DNA of 64,000 nucleotides from Grimontia hollisae CIP 101886 (GCF_000176515.1 NZ_ADAQ01000005.1:1-64000); one strand, 5' to 3'; shown: positions 20,271 to 30,882, counted from the first letter of the stretch. Notes: generated by a model from the sequence alone, not told the origin. Program-made: numbers and translations.

Positions 20271-20873
20271 ATGTTGAAAAAACTGTTTACTGTGGCGGCA
20301 GCCGCCATGTTGGCCTTCTCAGCGCAGGCTGCACGCTTCGAGGCAGGCGAAGATTATCAGGTACTGGATCTGCCAAAAAGCGACACACCGACCGTGACCG
20401 AGTTTTTCTCGTTTTACTGTCCGCACTGCTTTCAAAGCCAACCTCTCATGGAAGCGCTGAAAGAAAATACGCCAGACAATACAAGCTTTACCAAAAATCA
20501 CGTTTCTTTCATGGGCGGAAACATGGGTAGCGCACTGAGCAAAGCTTACGCCACGGCTATGATGCTGGACGTGGAAGACAAAATCGTACCGGTGATTTTT
20601 AACCGTATCCACCTGATGCAAAAGCCACCACGCAATCAGGAAGAGCTACGCCAACTGTTTATCGATGAAGGGGTGGATGCTGAGAAGTTCGACGGTACCT
20701 ACAACAGCTTTGCAGCCAATGCGATGGCTAACCGTTTCGACAAAGCGTTCAGTGATTCAGGCTTACGTGGTGTACCCGCCGTCATCGTTAACGGCAAGTA
20801 CCATGTCACACCCAAGACTATCAAAACTAAAGAAGACTACTTTGCACTGGTGAACTTCCTTCTGACCCAATGA
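20271..20873 (+). CDS. dsbA: thiol:disulfide interchange protein DsbA
   Basis: 200 residues with an N-terminal signal peptide cleaved near residue 20 (FSAQA). Periplasmic oxidase that forms disulfides in exported proteins. The catalytic CPHC motif is at about 50-53 and the cis-proline loop RGVPA around 165. GGGAG precedes the ATG by 11 bases. It is cotranscribed with srkA and closed by a strong terminator. DsbA could also act on the periplasmic sulfatase system encoded at 32 kb, but that is only inference. Confidence 0.97.
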   Translation: MLKKLFTVAAAAMLAFSAQAARFEAGEDYQVLDLPKSDTPTVTEFFSFYCPHCFQSQPLMEALKENTPDNTSFTKNHVSFMGGNMGSALSKAYATAMMLDVEDKIVPVIFNRIHLMQKPPRNQEELRQLFIDEGVDAEKFDGTYNSFAANAMANRFDKAFSDSGLRGVPAVIVNGKYHVTPKTIKTKEDYFALVNFLLTQ

Positions 20874-20894
20874 GTGGGACCAGGGACCATCAAG

Positions 20895-20922
20895 AGAAAA
20901 GGGCTTCTAAAGCCCTTTTTTA
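20895..20922. terminator. terminator between dsbA and yihG
   Basis: AAAAGGGCT-TCTAA-AGCCCTTTTTT hairpin between the convergent dsbA and the leftward acyltransferase gene; it has A and T runs on both sides. Confidence 0.9.
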
Positions 20923-20935
20923 CTGCCTTTTCCTG

Positions 20936-21850
20936 TTAAACCGTTGACTCTTCCTGTGCTACCACCGGTGTTACCACTGGTTGCCCAGTATAGATACTCT
21001 CCAGTGTCTTATCTTTTTCCTGCCAGATGCCATTTAGCCACTGGTGGAAACGCCGCTTGAATGCTTTGTCATTAAAGTAATCACCTGCGACGTTGTCATC
21101 AACAGGAAGGGTGTCGATACGCACCACAATTCTTTTCATCTTTCCATCCAGCAAATCCCTAAACGGCAGGTACCGGTTGTCCGGATAGGCCACAGTTACG
21201 TTAATAATGGCATCAAACTGATCCCCCATCGCCCCCAATGTATAGGCGATTCCGCCGGTCTTCGGCGGTAACAGATTCTGATACGGCGAGCGTGTCTGGC
21301 GTCTTTTTTCATCGGTAAAGCGGGTGCCTTCCACAAAATTGACCACCGTGGTGGGAGTATGGAGGAAGCGTTCACAGGATTTGCGGGTGGTGGCCAGATC
21401 GCAGCCACGCTTTTCCGGGTGCTTGAGCAAATATTGGCGTGAGTAGCGCTTCATAAATGGCATATCCACCGCCCAACACGCCATGCCAAGAAACGGCACA
21501 TACAGCAACTGCTGCTTGAGGAAGAACTTAGCCATGGGAATGCGGTTGCGAAATACGGAAAAAATCACCACGATATCGGCCCAACTGAGGTGATTGCAAA
21601 TCAGCAGATACCACCCTTCTTTACTGAGCGTTTCTCCGCCCTCAATGTCCCATTCCACGTCAGAAGTCAGGTTCAGGAGTTGAAGGTTACCAGTCGCCCA
21701 TGCCCATATCATGCCATTACAAAGCCAACTGACAGCCCGTTGCAGCGATGGAATAGGGAACAATATTTTGATCAAGGCCAAGCAGCAGATCAGCACTGAC
21801 CAAAACGCAGTATTCAGGCTAACCAGAAATGCATTCAAAAATAGTAACAA
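20936..21850 (-). CDS. yihG: lysophospholipid acyltransferase YihG family
   Basis: 304 residues. Inner-membrane PlsC-family acyltransferase with an N-terminal hydrophobic segment (about 1-50), the catalytic NHLSWAD (HX4D) near residues 86-92, and the substrate motif FVEGTRFT near 170-177. E. coli YihG acylates the sn-2 position of lysophosphatidic acid with a preference distinct from PlsC. Leftward gene downstream of comM with a gap of 117 bases; it shares the dsbA terminator. Confidence 0.9.
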   Translation of the reverse strand: MLLFLNAFLVSLNTAFWSVLICCLALIKILFPIPSLQRAVSWLCNGMIWAWATGNLQLLNLTSDVEWDIEGGETLSKEGWYLLICNHLSWADIVVIFSVFRNRIPMAKFFLKQQLLYVPFLGMACWAVDMPFMKRYSRQYLLKHPEKRGCDLATTRKSCERFLHTPTTVVNFVEGTRFTDEKRRQTRSPYQNLLPPKTGGIAYTLGAMGDQFDAIINVTVAYPDNRYLPFRDLLDGKMKRIVVRIDTLPVDDNVAGDYFNDKAFKRRFHQWLNGIWQEKDKTLESIYTGQPVVTPVVAQEESTV

Positions 21851-21967
21851 AGTCTTGGTCCTACGGCGTCTTCACGAAGTCGTTATTCAAACGCCATGAT
21901 ACGGCGCAGGAATAAAAAACACCATTCAGTTAAAAGCGATTGCATCAGTAAGGCAACGCTGCCCCTC

Positions 21968-23494
21968 CTAACTTGCCATGGCTGTCAGTTGTTTGAGCAA
22001 CCGGTCCATCGAACGGTAGCCCAGCGCTTCTGCCAAGTGCCCGCGCTGGATATTTTCCTCGCCGGACAAGTCCGCAATAGTACGTGCTACTTTAATGATC
22101 CGGTGGTAAGCACGGATAGAAAGCCCCAGACGGTGCAGGGCAGTTTCAAGAAAATCTGCGTCTGCTTTGTCCAGCGGGCAGTAGGTTTCAATTTCACGGC
22201 TCGAAAGCTGGCTGTTCACTTTTCCGGCCCGTGCAAGCATCACCGCCCGGGCTCTATTCACCCGGGCTTTCACCACAGAGGTTGGTTCCCCGCGATCGCC
22301 CCCTTCGGTGAGAGTGCCACGCGGTAGCGCCGGTATCTCGATAGACAGGTCGAAACGATCTAAAAAAGGACCAGAGAGGCGGTTGAGGTAGCGAAGGGTT
22401 GCCTGGGGATTGGAGCGGGCAAGCTGGCCTTCGTAGTGCCCGGTTGGGCTGGGGTTTAACGCACCAATAAGCTGGAAACGGGCGGGGAAACAGGTTTTAC
22501 CGTTAGCACGGGAGATCACTACTTCACCGGATTCCAGCGGCTCACGCAGGGAATCCAGCACCTTGCGCTCAAATTCCGGCATTTCATCAAGGAACAACAA
22601 GCCGTTGTGGGCCAGAGAAATCTCACCAGGTTTTGGTGTCGAGCCGCCTCCCACCAGCGCCGCCATAGAGCTGGAATGATGCGGTGTGCGGAATGGACGC
22701 TGTCGCCAGTTTCCTTCATGCAACGGTTTCTCGGTCAGCGATGTAATCGCGGCAGTCTCCAGTGCTTCCTTGTCACTCATTGGCGGCAGAAGATCGGCCA
22801 TGCGTGAGGCCAGCATGGTTTTACCTGTGCCTGGCGGGCCAAGGAAAAGAAGGTTGTGGGACCCGGCGGCGGCAATCTCCAGTGCCCGCTTTCCCTGTTG
22901 CTGCCCAATGATATCCTGCATACAGCGGGTTGGGACTATGGGTGCAATATCATGCGCTTCGAGTTCATTGAGCATCAGGCTGCCCTGTCCACATAAATGG
23001 CGGCAAACAGACACCAAATCCGGCGCAGACACATGGACATCTCTACCCACCAGTGCGACCTGTCCGCCATTTTCATCGGGCACCACCAGACTGCGCCCCG
23101 CATCACGGCAGGCAACAGCGGCGGGCAATGTCCCTTTTACCGACCTCAGTTGACCTGACAATGCCAGCTCTCCGACAAACTCATGGCGATCCAGTCTGGT
23201 CATCGGTATCTGCCCGGACGCCGCCAGAATGCCAAGGGCGATAGGTAAATCAAACCTCCCCCCTTCTTTTGGCAAGTCGGCTGGCGCCAGGTTAACCGTA
23301 ATCCGCCTTGCCGGAAATTCAAAACCGGCATTCACAATCGCGCTGCGTACCCTGTCGCGCGCCTCTTTGACCGTAGTTTCAGCAAGCCCTACCAGGGTGA
23401 ATGCTGGCAGCCCGTTACTGATATGTACTTCTACGGTCACCTGTGGTGCTTCAACGCCAACACAGGCGCGGCTTTGAATAATGGCAAGATTCAT
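21968..23494 (-). CDS. comM: competence-associated AAA+ helicase ComM (YifB)
   Basis: 508 residues. The N-terminal ChlI-like domain (about 20-140) is followed by a Mg-chelatase-type AAA+ core with Walker A GPPGTGKT at 219-226, Walker B LLFLDEMPEF near 303, and a C-terminal helical lid. In Vibrio, ComM is a hexameric helicase that promotes branch migration during integration of transforming DNA. Divergent from the ilv leader, separated by a 212-bp region. Together with dprA it points to natural transformation potential. Confidence 0.95.
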   Translation of the reverse strand: MNLAIIQSRACVGVEAPQVTVEVHISNGLPAFTLVGLAETTVKEARDRVRSAIVNAGFEFPARRITVNLAPADLPKEGGRFDLPIALGILAASGQIPMTRLDRHEFVGELALSGQLRSVKGTLPAAVACRDAGRSLVVPDENGGQVALVGRDVHVSAPDLVSVCRHLCGQGSLMLNELEAHDIAPIVPTRCMQDIIGQQQGKRALEIAAAGSHNLLFLGPPGTGKTMLASRMADLLPPMSDKEALETAAITSLTEKPLHEGNWRQRPFRTPHHSSSMAALVGGGSTPKPGEISLAHNGLLFLDEMPEFERKVLDSLREPLESGEVVISRANGKTCFPARFQLIGALNPSPTGHYEGQLARSNPQATLRYLNRLSGPFLDRFDLSIEIPALPRGTLTEGGDRGEPTSVVKARVNRARAVMLARAGKVNSQLSSREIETYCPLDKADADFLETALHRLGLSIRAYHRIIKVARTIADLSGEENIQRGHLAEALGYRSMDRLLKQLTAMAS

Positions 23495-23706
23495 AAGACA
23501 GATTTACTATTTATTTAATTATCAGAAAGTTAGATTCATAAACGAATAGTATTACTGCTTTACGGTACGGAAATTGGAAAATCTGGTCAGTTTTTGCTTG
23601 TCATGCGACAGAAGTCTGTGATACCACTATGAGTGAACAACATCTGTGCAAACAAACGTTGACTTGAACATACGCCGTCGACAAAATCGGTGAAAAAAGA
23701 GACAAA

Positions 23707-23793
23707 ATGAATCACCTATCTCGCACCCTAATTATTATTATTTCAATTATCGTGGTGGTACTACCGCGAGGGGCAGCGACGGCGAGAACATAG
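23707..23793 (+). CDS. ilvL: ilv operon leader peptide
   Basis: 28-codon ORF: ATG ... TAG. It contains six Ile codons (positions 9-12 and 14-15) followed by three Val codons and a Leu codon, the classical composition of the ilvGMEDA attenuator peptide. An AAGAGA ribosome site is upstream. Ribosome stalling when Ile, Val or Leu tRNAs are uncharged would let the transcript avoid the terminator that follows at 23812-23845. Confidence 0.92.
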   Translation: MNHLSRTLIIIISIIVVVLPRGAATART

Positions 23794-23811
23794 CACACAA
23801 ACATCGCAACC

Positions 23812-23845
23812 AGCCCCCGCATCGAAAGGTCCGGGGGCTTTTTTC
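23812..23845 (+). terminator. ilv attenuator terminator
   Basis: AGCCCCCG (23812-23819) pairs with CGGGGGCT (23832-23839), followed by a T run. It lies 18 bases after the ilvL stop and 117 bases before ilvG. Confidence 0.92.
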
Positions 23846-23962
23846 ACATTTGGATGTAGGGTTAATGCCCGGGTTGCAAAACGCAAAAGGAAAACGCGGT
23901 ATGGAACTGTCTCAGGAAGCAGGGCAGACACACGCCCAGACAGGATGTCACGGGAGGTCACA

Positions 23963-25609
23963 ATGACAGGTGCACAACAGGTGGTAGAAGCCTTAAGGAA
24001 GCAAGGTGTAAACACCATTTTTGGGTATCCGGGCGGGGCAATCATGCCTGTCTACGATGCCCTTTATGACGGCGGTGTGGACCATATCCTCTGTCGCCAT
24101 GAACAGGGGGCTGCCATGGCCGCGATCGGTTATGCGCGCGCTACCGGTGGTGTCGGTGTCTGCCTCGCCACTTCTGGTCCCGGCGCCACCAACCTTATCA
24201 CCGGCCTTGCTGATGCCATGATGGACTCTGTGCCCGTCGTCGCCATTACCGGCCAGGTCGCCAGCCCTCTGATTGGCACCGATGCCTTCCAGGAAGTCGA
24301 TGTTCTCGGTCTTTCCCTTGCCTGTACCAAACACAGTTTTCTGGTAACGGATACCTCAAAACTTGCATCAACGCTGGCAGAAGCTTTTGTTGTGGCAAAA
24401 GAAGGTCGTCCGGGACCCGTGCTGGTGGATATCGCCAAAGATGTTCAGCTTGCCCACATCGAGGAAGCGTTCATGGCTATCACACCTCAGCCTTCTGTAC
24501 CTGAGGTGTCTGAAACGTTGTTGCAGGAAGCCAACGCCCTTATCGCACAAGCCAAACAACCCATAGTGTACGTGGGGGGCGGCGTGCAGCTTGCCCATGC
24601 GACCGATACCCTGCGTCAGTTTTTAGACCACAGCCAGATCCCAGCTACCAGTACCTTGAAAGGGCTGGGCTCAGTCGATAAAGATTATCCTTACTATCTC
24701 GGCATGCTCGGGATGCATGGCACCAAGGCAGCCAACCTTGCGGTGCAACAGTCCGACCTGTTGATTGCCATCGGCGCCCGCTTTGATGATCGCGTCACCG
24801 GTAAGCTCGATACCTTTGCACCCCATGCCAAAGTTATCCATATCGACATCGATGCCGCCGAATTTAACAAGCTTCGCCGTGCCAATGTGCCACTGCGCGG
24901 CGAGTTGAATGCAGTGTTGCCGCAGCTGGGAGAGCCCGCGGACATTCATGACTGGCAACAGCGTGTGCAGACCATGAAAGCCGATTTTGGCTGGCGCTAC
25001 GACCACCCGGGGGACGCCATCTTTGCGCCGCTCCTGCTCAAACAGCTTTCTGACCTCATGCCGGATTCTACGGTTGTGGCGACAGATGTGGGCCAGCACC
25101 AGATGTGGGTCGCGCAACACGTTGAGCCGCGCCGTCCGGAGAACCTTTTGACCTCGGCAGGGCTCGGTACGATGGGCTTTGGTCTGCCCGCTGCCATGGG
25201 CGCGAAAATGGCGCGTCCGGATGACGAAGTTGTGTTAGTGTCGGGTGATGGTTCATTTATGATGAACATTCAGGAACTTGGCACCCTGAAGCGTCGCAGT
25301 ATTCCGGTTAAGATAGTGCTGCTGGATAATCAGCGTCTGGGGATGGTTCGCCAGTGGCAACAGCTTTTCTTCGAAGAGCGTTATAGCGAAACCAACCTGT
25401 CAGATAACCCGGACTTCGTGACACTCGCATCAGCGTTTAACATTCCGGGTAAAACCATTACCCGCAAAGACGAAGTGCTTCCTGCCCTGCAGGCGTTGCT
25501 GGCCAGTGACACCGCCTACTTGCTGCATGTTGCTATCTCAGAGGAAGAGAACGTATGGCCACTGGTTCCACCCGGTGCCGCTAACCAGGATATGTTGGAG
25601 CGTACATGA
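23963..25609 (+). CDS. ilvG: acetolactate synthase II large subunit
   Basis: 548 residues from the ATG at 23963, preceded by GGGAGG; this equals the full-length E. coli protein. ThDP enzyme joining pyruvate with pyruvate or 2-ketobutyrate in branched-chain amino acid synthesis. Features: [15 protein letters not shown] with the following catalytic-glutamate region ([10 protein letters not shown]), the FAD/central domain, and the ThDP-binding [12 protein letters not shown] near 425-436. The frame is intact, unlike the frameshifted ilvG of E. coli K-12. Overlaps ilvM by four bases. Confidence 0.98.
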   Translation: MTGAQQVVEALRKQGVNTIFGYPGGAIMPVYDALYDGGVDHILCRHEQGAAMAAIGYARATGGVGVCLATSGPGATNLITGLADAMMDSVPVVAITGQVASPLIGTDAFQEVDVLGLSLACTKHSFLVTDTSKLASTLAEAFVVAKEGRPGPVLVDIAKDVQLAHIEEAFMAITPQPSVPEVSETLLQEANALIAQAKQPIVYVGGGVQLAHATDTLRQFLDHSQIPATSTLKGLGSVDKDYPYYLGMLGMHGTKAANLAVQQSDLLIAIGARFDDRVTGKLDTFAPHAKVIHIDIDAAEFNKLRRANVPLRGELNAVLPQLGEPADIHDWQQRVQTMKADFGWRYDHPGDAIFAPLLLKQLSDLMPDSTVVATDVGQHQMWVAQHVEPRRPENLLTSAGLGTMGFGLPAAMGAKMARPDDEVVLVSGDGSFMMNIQELGTLKRRSIPVKIVLLDNQRLGMVRQWQQLFFEERYSETNLSDNPDFVTLASAFNIPGKTITRKDEVLPALQALLASDTAYLLHVAISEEENVWPLVPPGAANQDMLERT

Positions 25610-25854
25610 GCCAATCACACACCCTGCTTATCAATGCTGACGACCAGCCAGAATTGCTGGAACGCTTGCTTCGCATTGTCCGTCACCGCGGATTCCGCCT
25701 GACAAGCCTCGATATGCACCACATTGGCGACAGCAATGCGGTCGAAATTACTCTGCAGGTGAAGAGCGATCGCCCGATCGCCAACCTTCAAAGCCAGTTA
25801 GACAAATTATGGGATGTCTCACGCGTACGTCTGCTCCCGCTAGAACAACAGTAA
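25606..25854 (+). CDS. ilvM: acetolactate synthase II small subunit
   Basis: 82-residue ACT-domain protein. Its ATG overlaps the ilvG stop (ATGA), so translation is probably coupled and subunit amounts matched. Small subunits of this class stabilise and activate the large subunit; the IlvG/IlvM isozyme is the valine-resistant type in enterics. Second gene of ilvGMEDA. Confidence 0.95.
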   Translation: MSQSHTLLINADDQPELLERLLRIVRHRGFRLTSLDMHHIGDSNAVEITLQVKSDRPIANLQSQLDKLWDVSRVRLLPLEQQ

Positions 25855-25877
25855 TGCGTTAAAAAGGATTAATAACA

Positions 25878-26813
25878 ATGGCAAATACAGCGGATTATAT
25901 CTGGTCAAATGGCGAACTGATCCCATGGCAAGATGCCACCGTTCACGTACTGACTCACGCTATGCATTATGGCACCTCCGTTTTTGAAGGGATTCGTTGC
26001 TACGACACTCCCAATGGTCCTGTGGTCTTCCGCCACCGCGAGCACATGCAGCGCCTGAAAGACAGCGCCAAGATTTACCGCTTCCCGATCCCCTACTCGG
26101 TGGATGAACTGATGGAAGCGTGCCGCGAAACCTTGCGTGCCAACAACCTGAGCTCAGCCTATATCCGTCCGCTTGGGTTTGTCGGCAATGTCGGCCTTGG
26201 CGTATGCCCGCCACCGGATACCAAAATGGACCTCATCATCGCCGCCTTCAGCTGGGGCACTTACCTCGGTGAAGATGCCCTGGCAAAGGGTGTCGATGCC
26301 ATGATTTCAAGCTGGAACCGCGCCGCGCCCAACACCATCCCTACTGCGGCAAAAGCCGGTGGTAACTACCTGTCGAGCCTGCTGGTGGGTGGCGAAGCCC
26401 GTCGCCATGGTTATGCAGAAGGGATTGCACTGAGTGTTGACGGCTACCTGTCGGAAGGTGCCGGTGAGAACCTGTTTGTGGTGAAAAACGGTGTTATTTC
26501 AACGCCTCCGGCGACCAGTGCCATTCTGCCGGGTATCACCCGCGACTCCATCATGACCCTTGCCAAAGACATGGGTTATGAAGTGCGTGAAGAGAACATT
26601 GCGCGCGAAGCGCTCTATCTGGCGGATGAAGTCTTTATGACCGGCACTGCAGCGGAAATTGTGCCGGTACGCAGTGTAGACCAGATCACTGTGGGAGAAG
26701 GTAAACGCGGTCCGATCACAGAAAAAGTGCAAGCCACCTTCTTTGGCCTGTTCAATGGCCAGACAGAAGATAAATGGGGATGGCTGGATCCGGTCTCGCC
26801 AACCGACAAATAA
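25878..26813 (+). CDS. ilvE: branched-chain amino acid aminotransferase
   Basis: 311 residues, fold-type IV PLP enzyme that makes Ile, Leu and Val from their 2-keto acids with glutamate. Visible features are HAMHYGTSVFEGIRCY near 29-44, the PLP lysine in AAKAGGNYL near 158-164, the EGAGENLFVV segment near 194-203, and TGTAAEIVPV near 257-266. Third gene of the operon, 23 bases after ilvM. Confidence 0.98.
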   Translation: MANTADYIWSNGELIPWQDATVHVLTHAMHYGTSVFEGIRCYDTPNGPVVFRHREHMQRLKDSAKIYRFPIPYSVDELMEACRETLRANNLSSAYIRPLGFVGNVGLGVCPPPDTKMDLIIAAFSWGTYLGEDALAKGVDAMISSWNRAAPNTIPTAAKAGGNYLSSLLVGGEARRHGYAEGIALSVDGYLSEGAGENLFVVKNGVISTPPATSAILPGITRDSIMTLAKDMGYEVREENIAREALYLADEVFMTGTAAEIVPVRSVDQITVGEGKRGPITEKVQATFFGLFNGQTEDKWGWLDPVSPTDK

Positions 26814-26834
26814 GCAGCTTAGAGGAATAAGGAA

Positions 26835-28676
26835 ATGCCTAAGTACCGTTCAGCTACCACCACCCATGGCCGGAATATGGCCGGTGCCCGTGCCCTGTGG
26901 CGCGCCACCGGCGTAAAAGATGAAGATTTCGGCAAACCCATCATCGCCGTGGTGAACTCCTTCACCCAGTTTGTCCCCGGCCACGTTCATCTTAAAGATC
27001 TTGGCCAGCTGGTCGCCAAGGAAATCGAAGCCGCAGGCGGTATCGCCAAAGAATTCAACACCATTGCCGTTGATGACGGTATCGCCATGGGTCATGGCGG
27101 CATGCTCTACAGCCTGCCTTCACGTGAACTGATTGCCGATTCGGTGGAATACATGGTCAATGCCCACTGCGCGGACGCCATGGTGTGCATCTCCAACTGT
27201 GACAAGATCACCCCGGGGATGCTGATGGCCTCGATGCGCATCAATATTCCTACGATCTTTGTGTCCGGCGGCCCAATGGAAGCAGGCACAACCAAACTGT
27301 CGGATCAGATCCTGAAACTGGATCTGGTAGATGCAATGATCCAGGGTGCCGATCCTAATGTGTCTGACGAGCAAAGCGAACAGATCGAACGCTCAGCGTG
27401 TCCAACCTGCGGCTCGTGTTCAGGGATGTTTACCGCCAACTCGATGAACTGCCTGACCGAGGCCCTTGGCCTCAGCCAGCCGGGTAATGGCTCCATGCTG
27501 GCAACCCACGCTGACCGTAAACAGCTGTTTATCACCGCAGGCCAACGCATTGTCGAACTGACCAAGCGTTATTATGAGCAGGACGACGCATCGACCCTGC
27601 CACGTAACATTGCCAGCAAAGCCGCCCTGGAAAACGCCATGGCGCTGGATATTGCCATGGGTGGCTCCACCAACACCATCCTTCACCTGCTGGCAGCTGC
27701 TCAGGAAGGGGAAATCGACTTTGACATGTCAGACATCGACCGCCTGTCCCGTCAGGTGCCACACCTTTGTAAAGTCGCGCCGTCAACCCAGAAATACCAC
27801 ATGGAGGATGTGCACCGCGCCGGTGGCGTGATGGGCATTCTGGGCGAGCTTGATCGTGCGGGCCTGTTGAAAACCGATGTCCCGAATATATTGGGTGAAA
27901 CTCTGGCCGATACCCTGGCGAAGTACGACATTGCTGTGACGGACAGCGAAGAGGTGAAAACTTTCTTCCGCGCAGGTCCTGCCGGTATTCGTACCACCAA
28001 GGCATTTTCACAGGATTGCCGCTGGGAGAGTCTAGATGACGACCGCGCTGAAGGATGCATCCGCACCAAAGAACACGCTTACAGTCAGGATGGCGGTTTG
28101 GCAGTGCTGACAGGCAACATCGCTGTTGACGGCTGCATCGTAAAAACCGCAGGCGTAGAAAAAGAAAACCTGACCTTCTGTGGCCCGGCCCATGTGTTTG
28201 AAAGCCAGGAAGATGCGGTCAACGGTATCCTCGGTGGCGCAGTGAAAGCCGGTGAAGTGGTGGTTATCCGCTATGAAGGACCAAAAGGTGGCCCGGGTAT
28301 GCAGGAAATGCTCTACCCGACCACCTACCTTAAATCCATGGGCTTAGGTAAAGCCTGCGCCCTTATCACCGATGGTCGCTTCTCTGGCGGCACCAGTGGG
28401 CTGTCTATCGGGCACGTTTCTCCGGAAGCAGCAAGCGGCGGCACCATTGGTCTGGTGAAACAGGGCGATATTATTGCTATCGACATTCCAAACCGCTCTA
28501 TTGTGCTGGAAGTGGATGAAAGCGAACTTGCTGAGCGCCGCGTGGAGCAAAACGACAAAGGTTGGAAGCCTGCGTCCCGCCAGCGCCAAGTCTCCTTTGC
28601 CCTGAAAGCCTATGCCAGCATGGCAACCAGCGCAGATAAAGGTGCCGTTCGCGATAAAAGCAAACTGGAGGAGTGA
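26835..28676 (+). CDS. ilvD: dihydroxyacid dehydratase
   Basis: 613 residues. Fe-S dehydratase converting dihydroxyacids to 2-keto-3-methylvalerate and 2-ketoisovalerate. Cluster cysteines are in [13 protein letters not shown] near residues 117-129 and [19 protein letters not shown] near 193-211; the family signatures [19 protein letters not shown] near 516 are present. It overlaps the extended ilvA frame by a few bases; the true ilvA start follows two bases after the ilvD stop. Confidence 0.98.
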   Translation: MPKYRSATTTHGRNMAGARALWRATGVKDEDFGKPIIAVVNSFTQFVPGHVHLKDLGQLVAKEIEAAGGIAKEFNTIAVDDGIAMGHGGMLYSLPSRELIADSVEYMVNAHCADAMVCISNCDKITPGMLMASMRINIPTIFVSGGPMEAGTTKLSDQILKLDLVDAMIQGADPNVSDEQSEQIERSACPTCGSCSGMFTANSMNCLTEALGLSQPGNGSMLATHADRKQLFITAGQRIVELTKRYYEQDDASTLPRNIASKAALENAMALDIAMGGSTNTILHLLAAAQEGEIDFDMSDIDRLSRQVPHLCKVAPSTQKYHMEDVHRAGGVMGILGELDRAGLLKTDVPNILGETLADTLAKYDIAVTDSEEVKTFFRAGPAGIRTTKAFSQDCRWESLDDDRAEGCIRTKEHAYSQDGGLAVLTGNIAVDGCIVKTAGVEKENLTFCGPAHVFESQEDAVNGILGGAVKAGEVVVIRYEGPKGGPGMQEMLYPTTYLKSMGLGKACALITDGRFSGGTSGLSIGHVSPEAASGGTIGLVKQGDIIAIDIPNRSIVLEVDESELAERRVEQNDKGWKPASRQRQVSFALKAYASMATSADKGAVRDKSKLEE

Positions 28677-28678
28677 AC

Positions 28679-30241
28679 ATGAGTCAGGCCCGCCAACCTC
28701 ACAGTGACCCTGCACCGCTCAGCAATGCCGATTACCTGCGTGATATTTTGCGCGCCCCTGTGTATGAGGCAGCCATTGTCAGCCCATTGCAGGACATGCC
28801 GCGGATTTCTCAGCGTTTGGGCAATACCATCCAGCTCAAGCGCGAAGATCGCCAGCCGGTGCATTCCTTCAAGTTGCGCGGCGCCTATAACATGATGGCG
28901 CAGCTGACCGACGTCCAGAAACAAGCCGGTGTTATTGCCGCGTCTGCCGGAAACCATGCTCAGGGTGTGGCGCTTTCCGGCAGCAAGCTTGGCGTGAGCG
29001 CTACCATTGTTATGCCGCTTACCACCCCGGATATCAAAGTTGCGTCAGTACGCGGATTTGGTGGCAATGTGGTGCTGCATGGTAATAACTTTGACGAAGC
29101 CAAAGCCAAAGCCGTGGAGCTGGCACAAGCACATGGTTACACCTTTGTCCCTCCTTTTGACCATCCGTTGGTCATTGCAGGACAAGGCACCATGGGCATG
29201 GAAATGCTGCAACAAAATGGCCATCTGGACTATATTTTCCTGCCGGTCGGTGGCGGCGGTATCGCTGCCGGTGTCGCCGTTATCGTCAAACAACTGATGC
29301 CACAGGTAAAACTGATTGCCGTTGAGGCTGAAGATTCAGCCTGCCTGAAAGCAGCACTGGATGCCGGAGAGCCAGTCACCCTCAACAATGTTGGCACCTT
29401 CGCTGATGGTGTGGCGGTCAAACGCATTGGCGATGAGACCTTCCGTCTGTGTCAGGAGCATCTTGATGACATCATCACCGTATCGAGCGATGAGATCTGC
29501 GCGGCAGTGAAAGATATCTTCGAAGATACCCGGGCAATTTCAGAACCCGCCGGTGCCCTGTCCCTGGCGGGATTAAAGAAATATACCGAGTTACACCAGC
29601 TCAAAGGGAAAAAGATGGCGGCGGTGCTTTCTGGTGCCAACACCAATTTCCACAGCCTGCGCTACGTGTCAGAGCGTGCAGAGCTGGGTGAAAAGCGTGA
29701 GGGCCTGCTGGCTGTCACCATTCCGGAACGCACCGGTGCATTCCTTGATTTCTGTAAAATCCTGGGTGGGCGGGCAGTGACCGAGTTTAACTACCGGTAC
29801 AGTGATGACACCCTGGCCAATATCTTCGTCGGTGTGCGCCTGCAAACCGGACAGGACGAGCTTGATGGCATCATTGCAGATCTGCGCAAAGGCGGCTATC
29901 CCGTACAGGATCTGTCTGATGATGAAATGGCGAAAGTCCACATTCGCTATATGATTGGCGGGCGCCCGACGAAGGCGATGAAAGAGCGTCTCTACAGTTT
30001 TGAGTTTCCGGAATACCCAGGCGCCCTGCTGCGTTTTCTCAACACGCTGGGCACCCACTGGAGCATCAGTATCTTCAACTATCGCAACCACGGCGCCGAC
30101 TATGGCCGTGTGCTGTGTGGCTTTAAACTTGAAGACAAAGATATCCTGTCTTTTACTGCCCATCTTCGCGAACTTGGTTATGCCTGGAAGGATGAAACAG
30201 ATAACCCGTCCTACAAATTCTTTCTTGCCAAAAACCCGTAA
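28679..30241 (+). CDS. ilvA: L-threonine dehydratase, biosynthetic
   Basis: 520 residues from the ATG at 28679, with GGAGGAG upstream. An in-frame GTG at 28673 overlaps the ilvD stop and is less likely. PLP enzyme (lysine in SFKLRGAYN, about 63-71) that deaminates threonine to 2-ketobutyrate, the entry to isoleucine. Two C-terminal ACT-like regulatory domains (about 335-410 and 430-510) are present, as expected for the isoleucine-inhibited enzyme. Last gene of ilvGMEDA, with terminator. Confidence 0.98.
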   Translation: MSQARQPHSDPAPLSNADYLRDILRAPVYEAAIVSPLQDMPRISQRLGNTIQLKREDRQPVHSFKLRGAYNMMAQLTDVQKQAGVIAASAGNHAQGVALSGSKLGVSATIVMPLTTPDIKVASVRGFGGNVVLHGNNFDEAKAKAVELAQAHGYTFVPPFDHPLVIAGQGTMGMEMLQQNGHLDYIFLPVGGGGIAAGVAVIVKQLMPQVKLIAVEAEDSACLKAALDAGEPVTLNNVGTFADGVAVKRIGDETFRLCQEHLDDIITVSSDEICAAVKDIFEDTRAISEPAGALSLAGLKKYTELHQLKGKKMAAVLSGANTNFHSLRYVSERAELGEKREGLLAVTIPERTGAFLDFCKILGGRAVTEFNYRYSDDTLANIFVGVRLQTGQDELDGIIADLRKGGYPVQDLSDDEMAKVHIRYMIGGRPTKAMKERLYSFEFPEYPGALLRFLNTLGTHWSISIFNYRNHGADYGRVLCGFKLEDKDILSFTAHLRELGYAWKDETDNPSYKFFLAKNP

Positions 30242-30246
30242 ACAAC

Positions 30247-30276
30247 AAAAAGCCCAGCGAAAACACTGGGCTTTTT
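30247..30276 (+). terminator. terminator of ilvGMEDA
   Basis: AAAAAGCCCAG-CGAAAACA-CTGGGCTTTTT just after the ilvA stop. The A run also allows function for the leftward regulator gene at 30292. Confidence 0.92.
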
Positions 30277-30291
30277 GGTTTTTTATTATTT

Positions 30292-30657
30292 CTATTTATC
30301 CCGCGACACCATGTTGATCATATATTGTGCCAGCAGCAACGCCTGATCCATCACAAGCTTACGTGCAGAATCAGGTAGTTGGCTGAACAGCGCCAACAGG
30401 GTATTAAGATCATCCCTGTGCGTAAACGCGATATCACTTCGTGTGCTTTCGCCGAATAAAAACCAATTTAACGGACGACCGGTTACATCAGCAATGGTTG
30501 CCAGGGAAGACACTTTGGGCTCTGTTTTACCGGACTCAATATCCAGATAGGTTTGACGTGCAACATCCAGATGCTGCGCCATTTCTACCTGAGTGATATC
30601 CCGATACTCCCGCGCTTCCCTGATGCGCTGTGCAACATGAGCTTTGACAATCAACAT
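30292..30657 (-). CDS. XRE-family transcriptional regulator, paralog 1
   Basis: 121 residues from the ATG at 30657 (a GTG four codons earlier is possible). N-terminal Cro/C1-type helix-turn-helix at about 6-60 with ITQVEMAQHLDVARQTYLDIESGKTEPKV, then a C-terminal helical tail of about 55 residues that ends in a hydrophobic helix. It shares this architecture and about half its residues with the gene at 30883-31254, so the two are tandem duplicates. A TGCA-N3-TGCA palindrome lies 76 bases upstream of its start. Target genes are unknown. Confidence 0.85.
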   Translation of the reverse strand: MLIVKAHVAQRIREAREYRDITQVEMAQHLDVARQTYLDIESGKTEPKVSSLATIADVTGRPLNWFLFGESTRSDIAFTHRDDLNTLLALFSQLPDSARKLVMDQALLLAQYMINMVSRDK

Positions 30658-30732
30658 CGCTTGCCCCACAACTCGGCGCCCAGCTACAGGCTCTTATCTC
30701 TGTTCACTGTGACGCACTTTACTGCTAGATCC

Positions 30733-30743
30733 TGCATTATGCA
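30733..30743. promoter_or_regulatory. TGCA-N3-TGCA palindrome, site A
   Basis: TGCATTATGCA, 76 bp upstream of the XRE paralog 1 start. Same TGCA-N3-TGCA core as sites at 31318-31328 and 31438-31456. Proposed operator; inferred. Confidence 0.45.
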
Positions 30744-30882
30744 CAGGGGGATTAGCGACACATGTAAAGCGTTGTTGAAGTGTGAATCAGGGCAACTGTT
30801 GCCTAAGCCAGATGACAAGGAAAATACGCAATACCCATTTTGGCAGGCAAGGCCTGATGACGCCTGCCAAGTAAGTAAGTGC

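Noticed and set aside
30842-30868. GGCAGGC...GCCTGCC hairpin between the two XRE genes
   Set aside because: No T run on the gene strand; could be structural but nothing supports a function.
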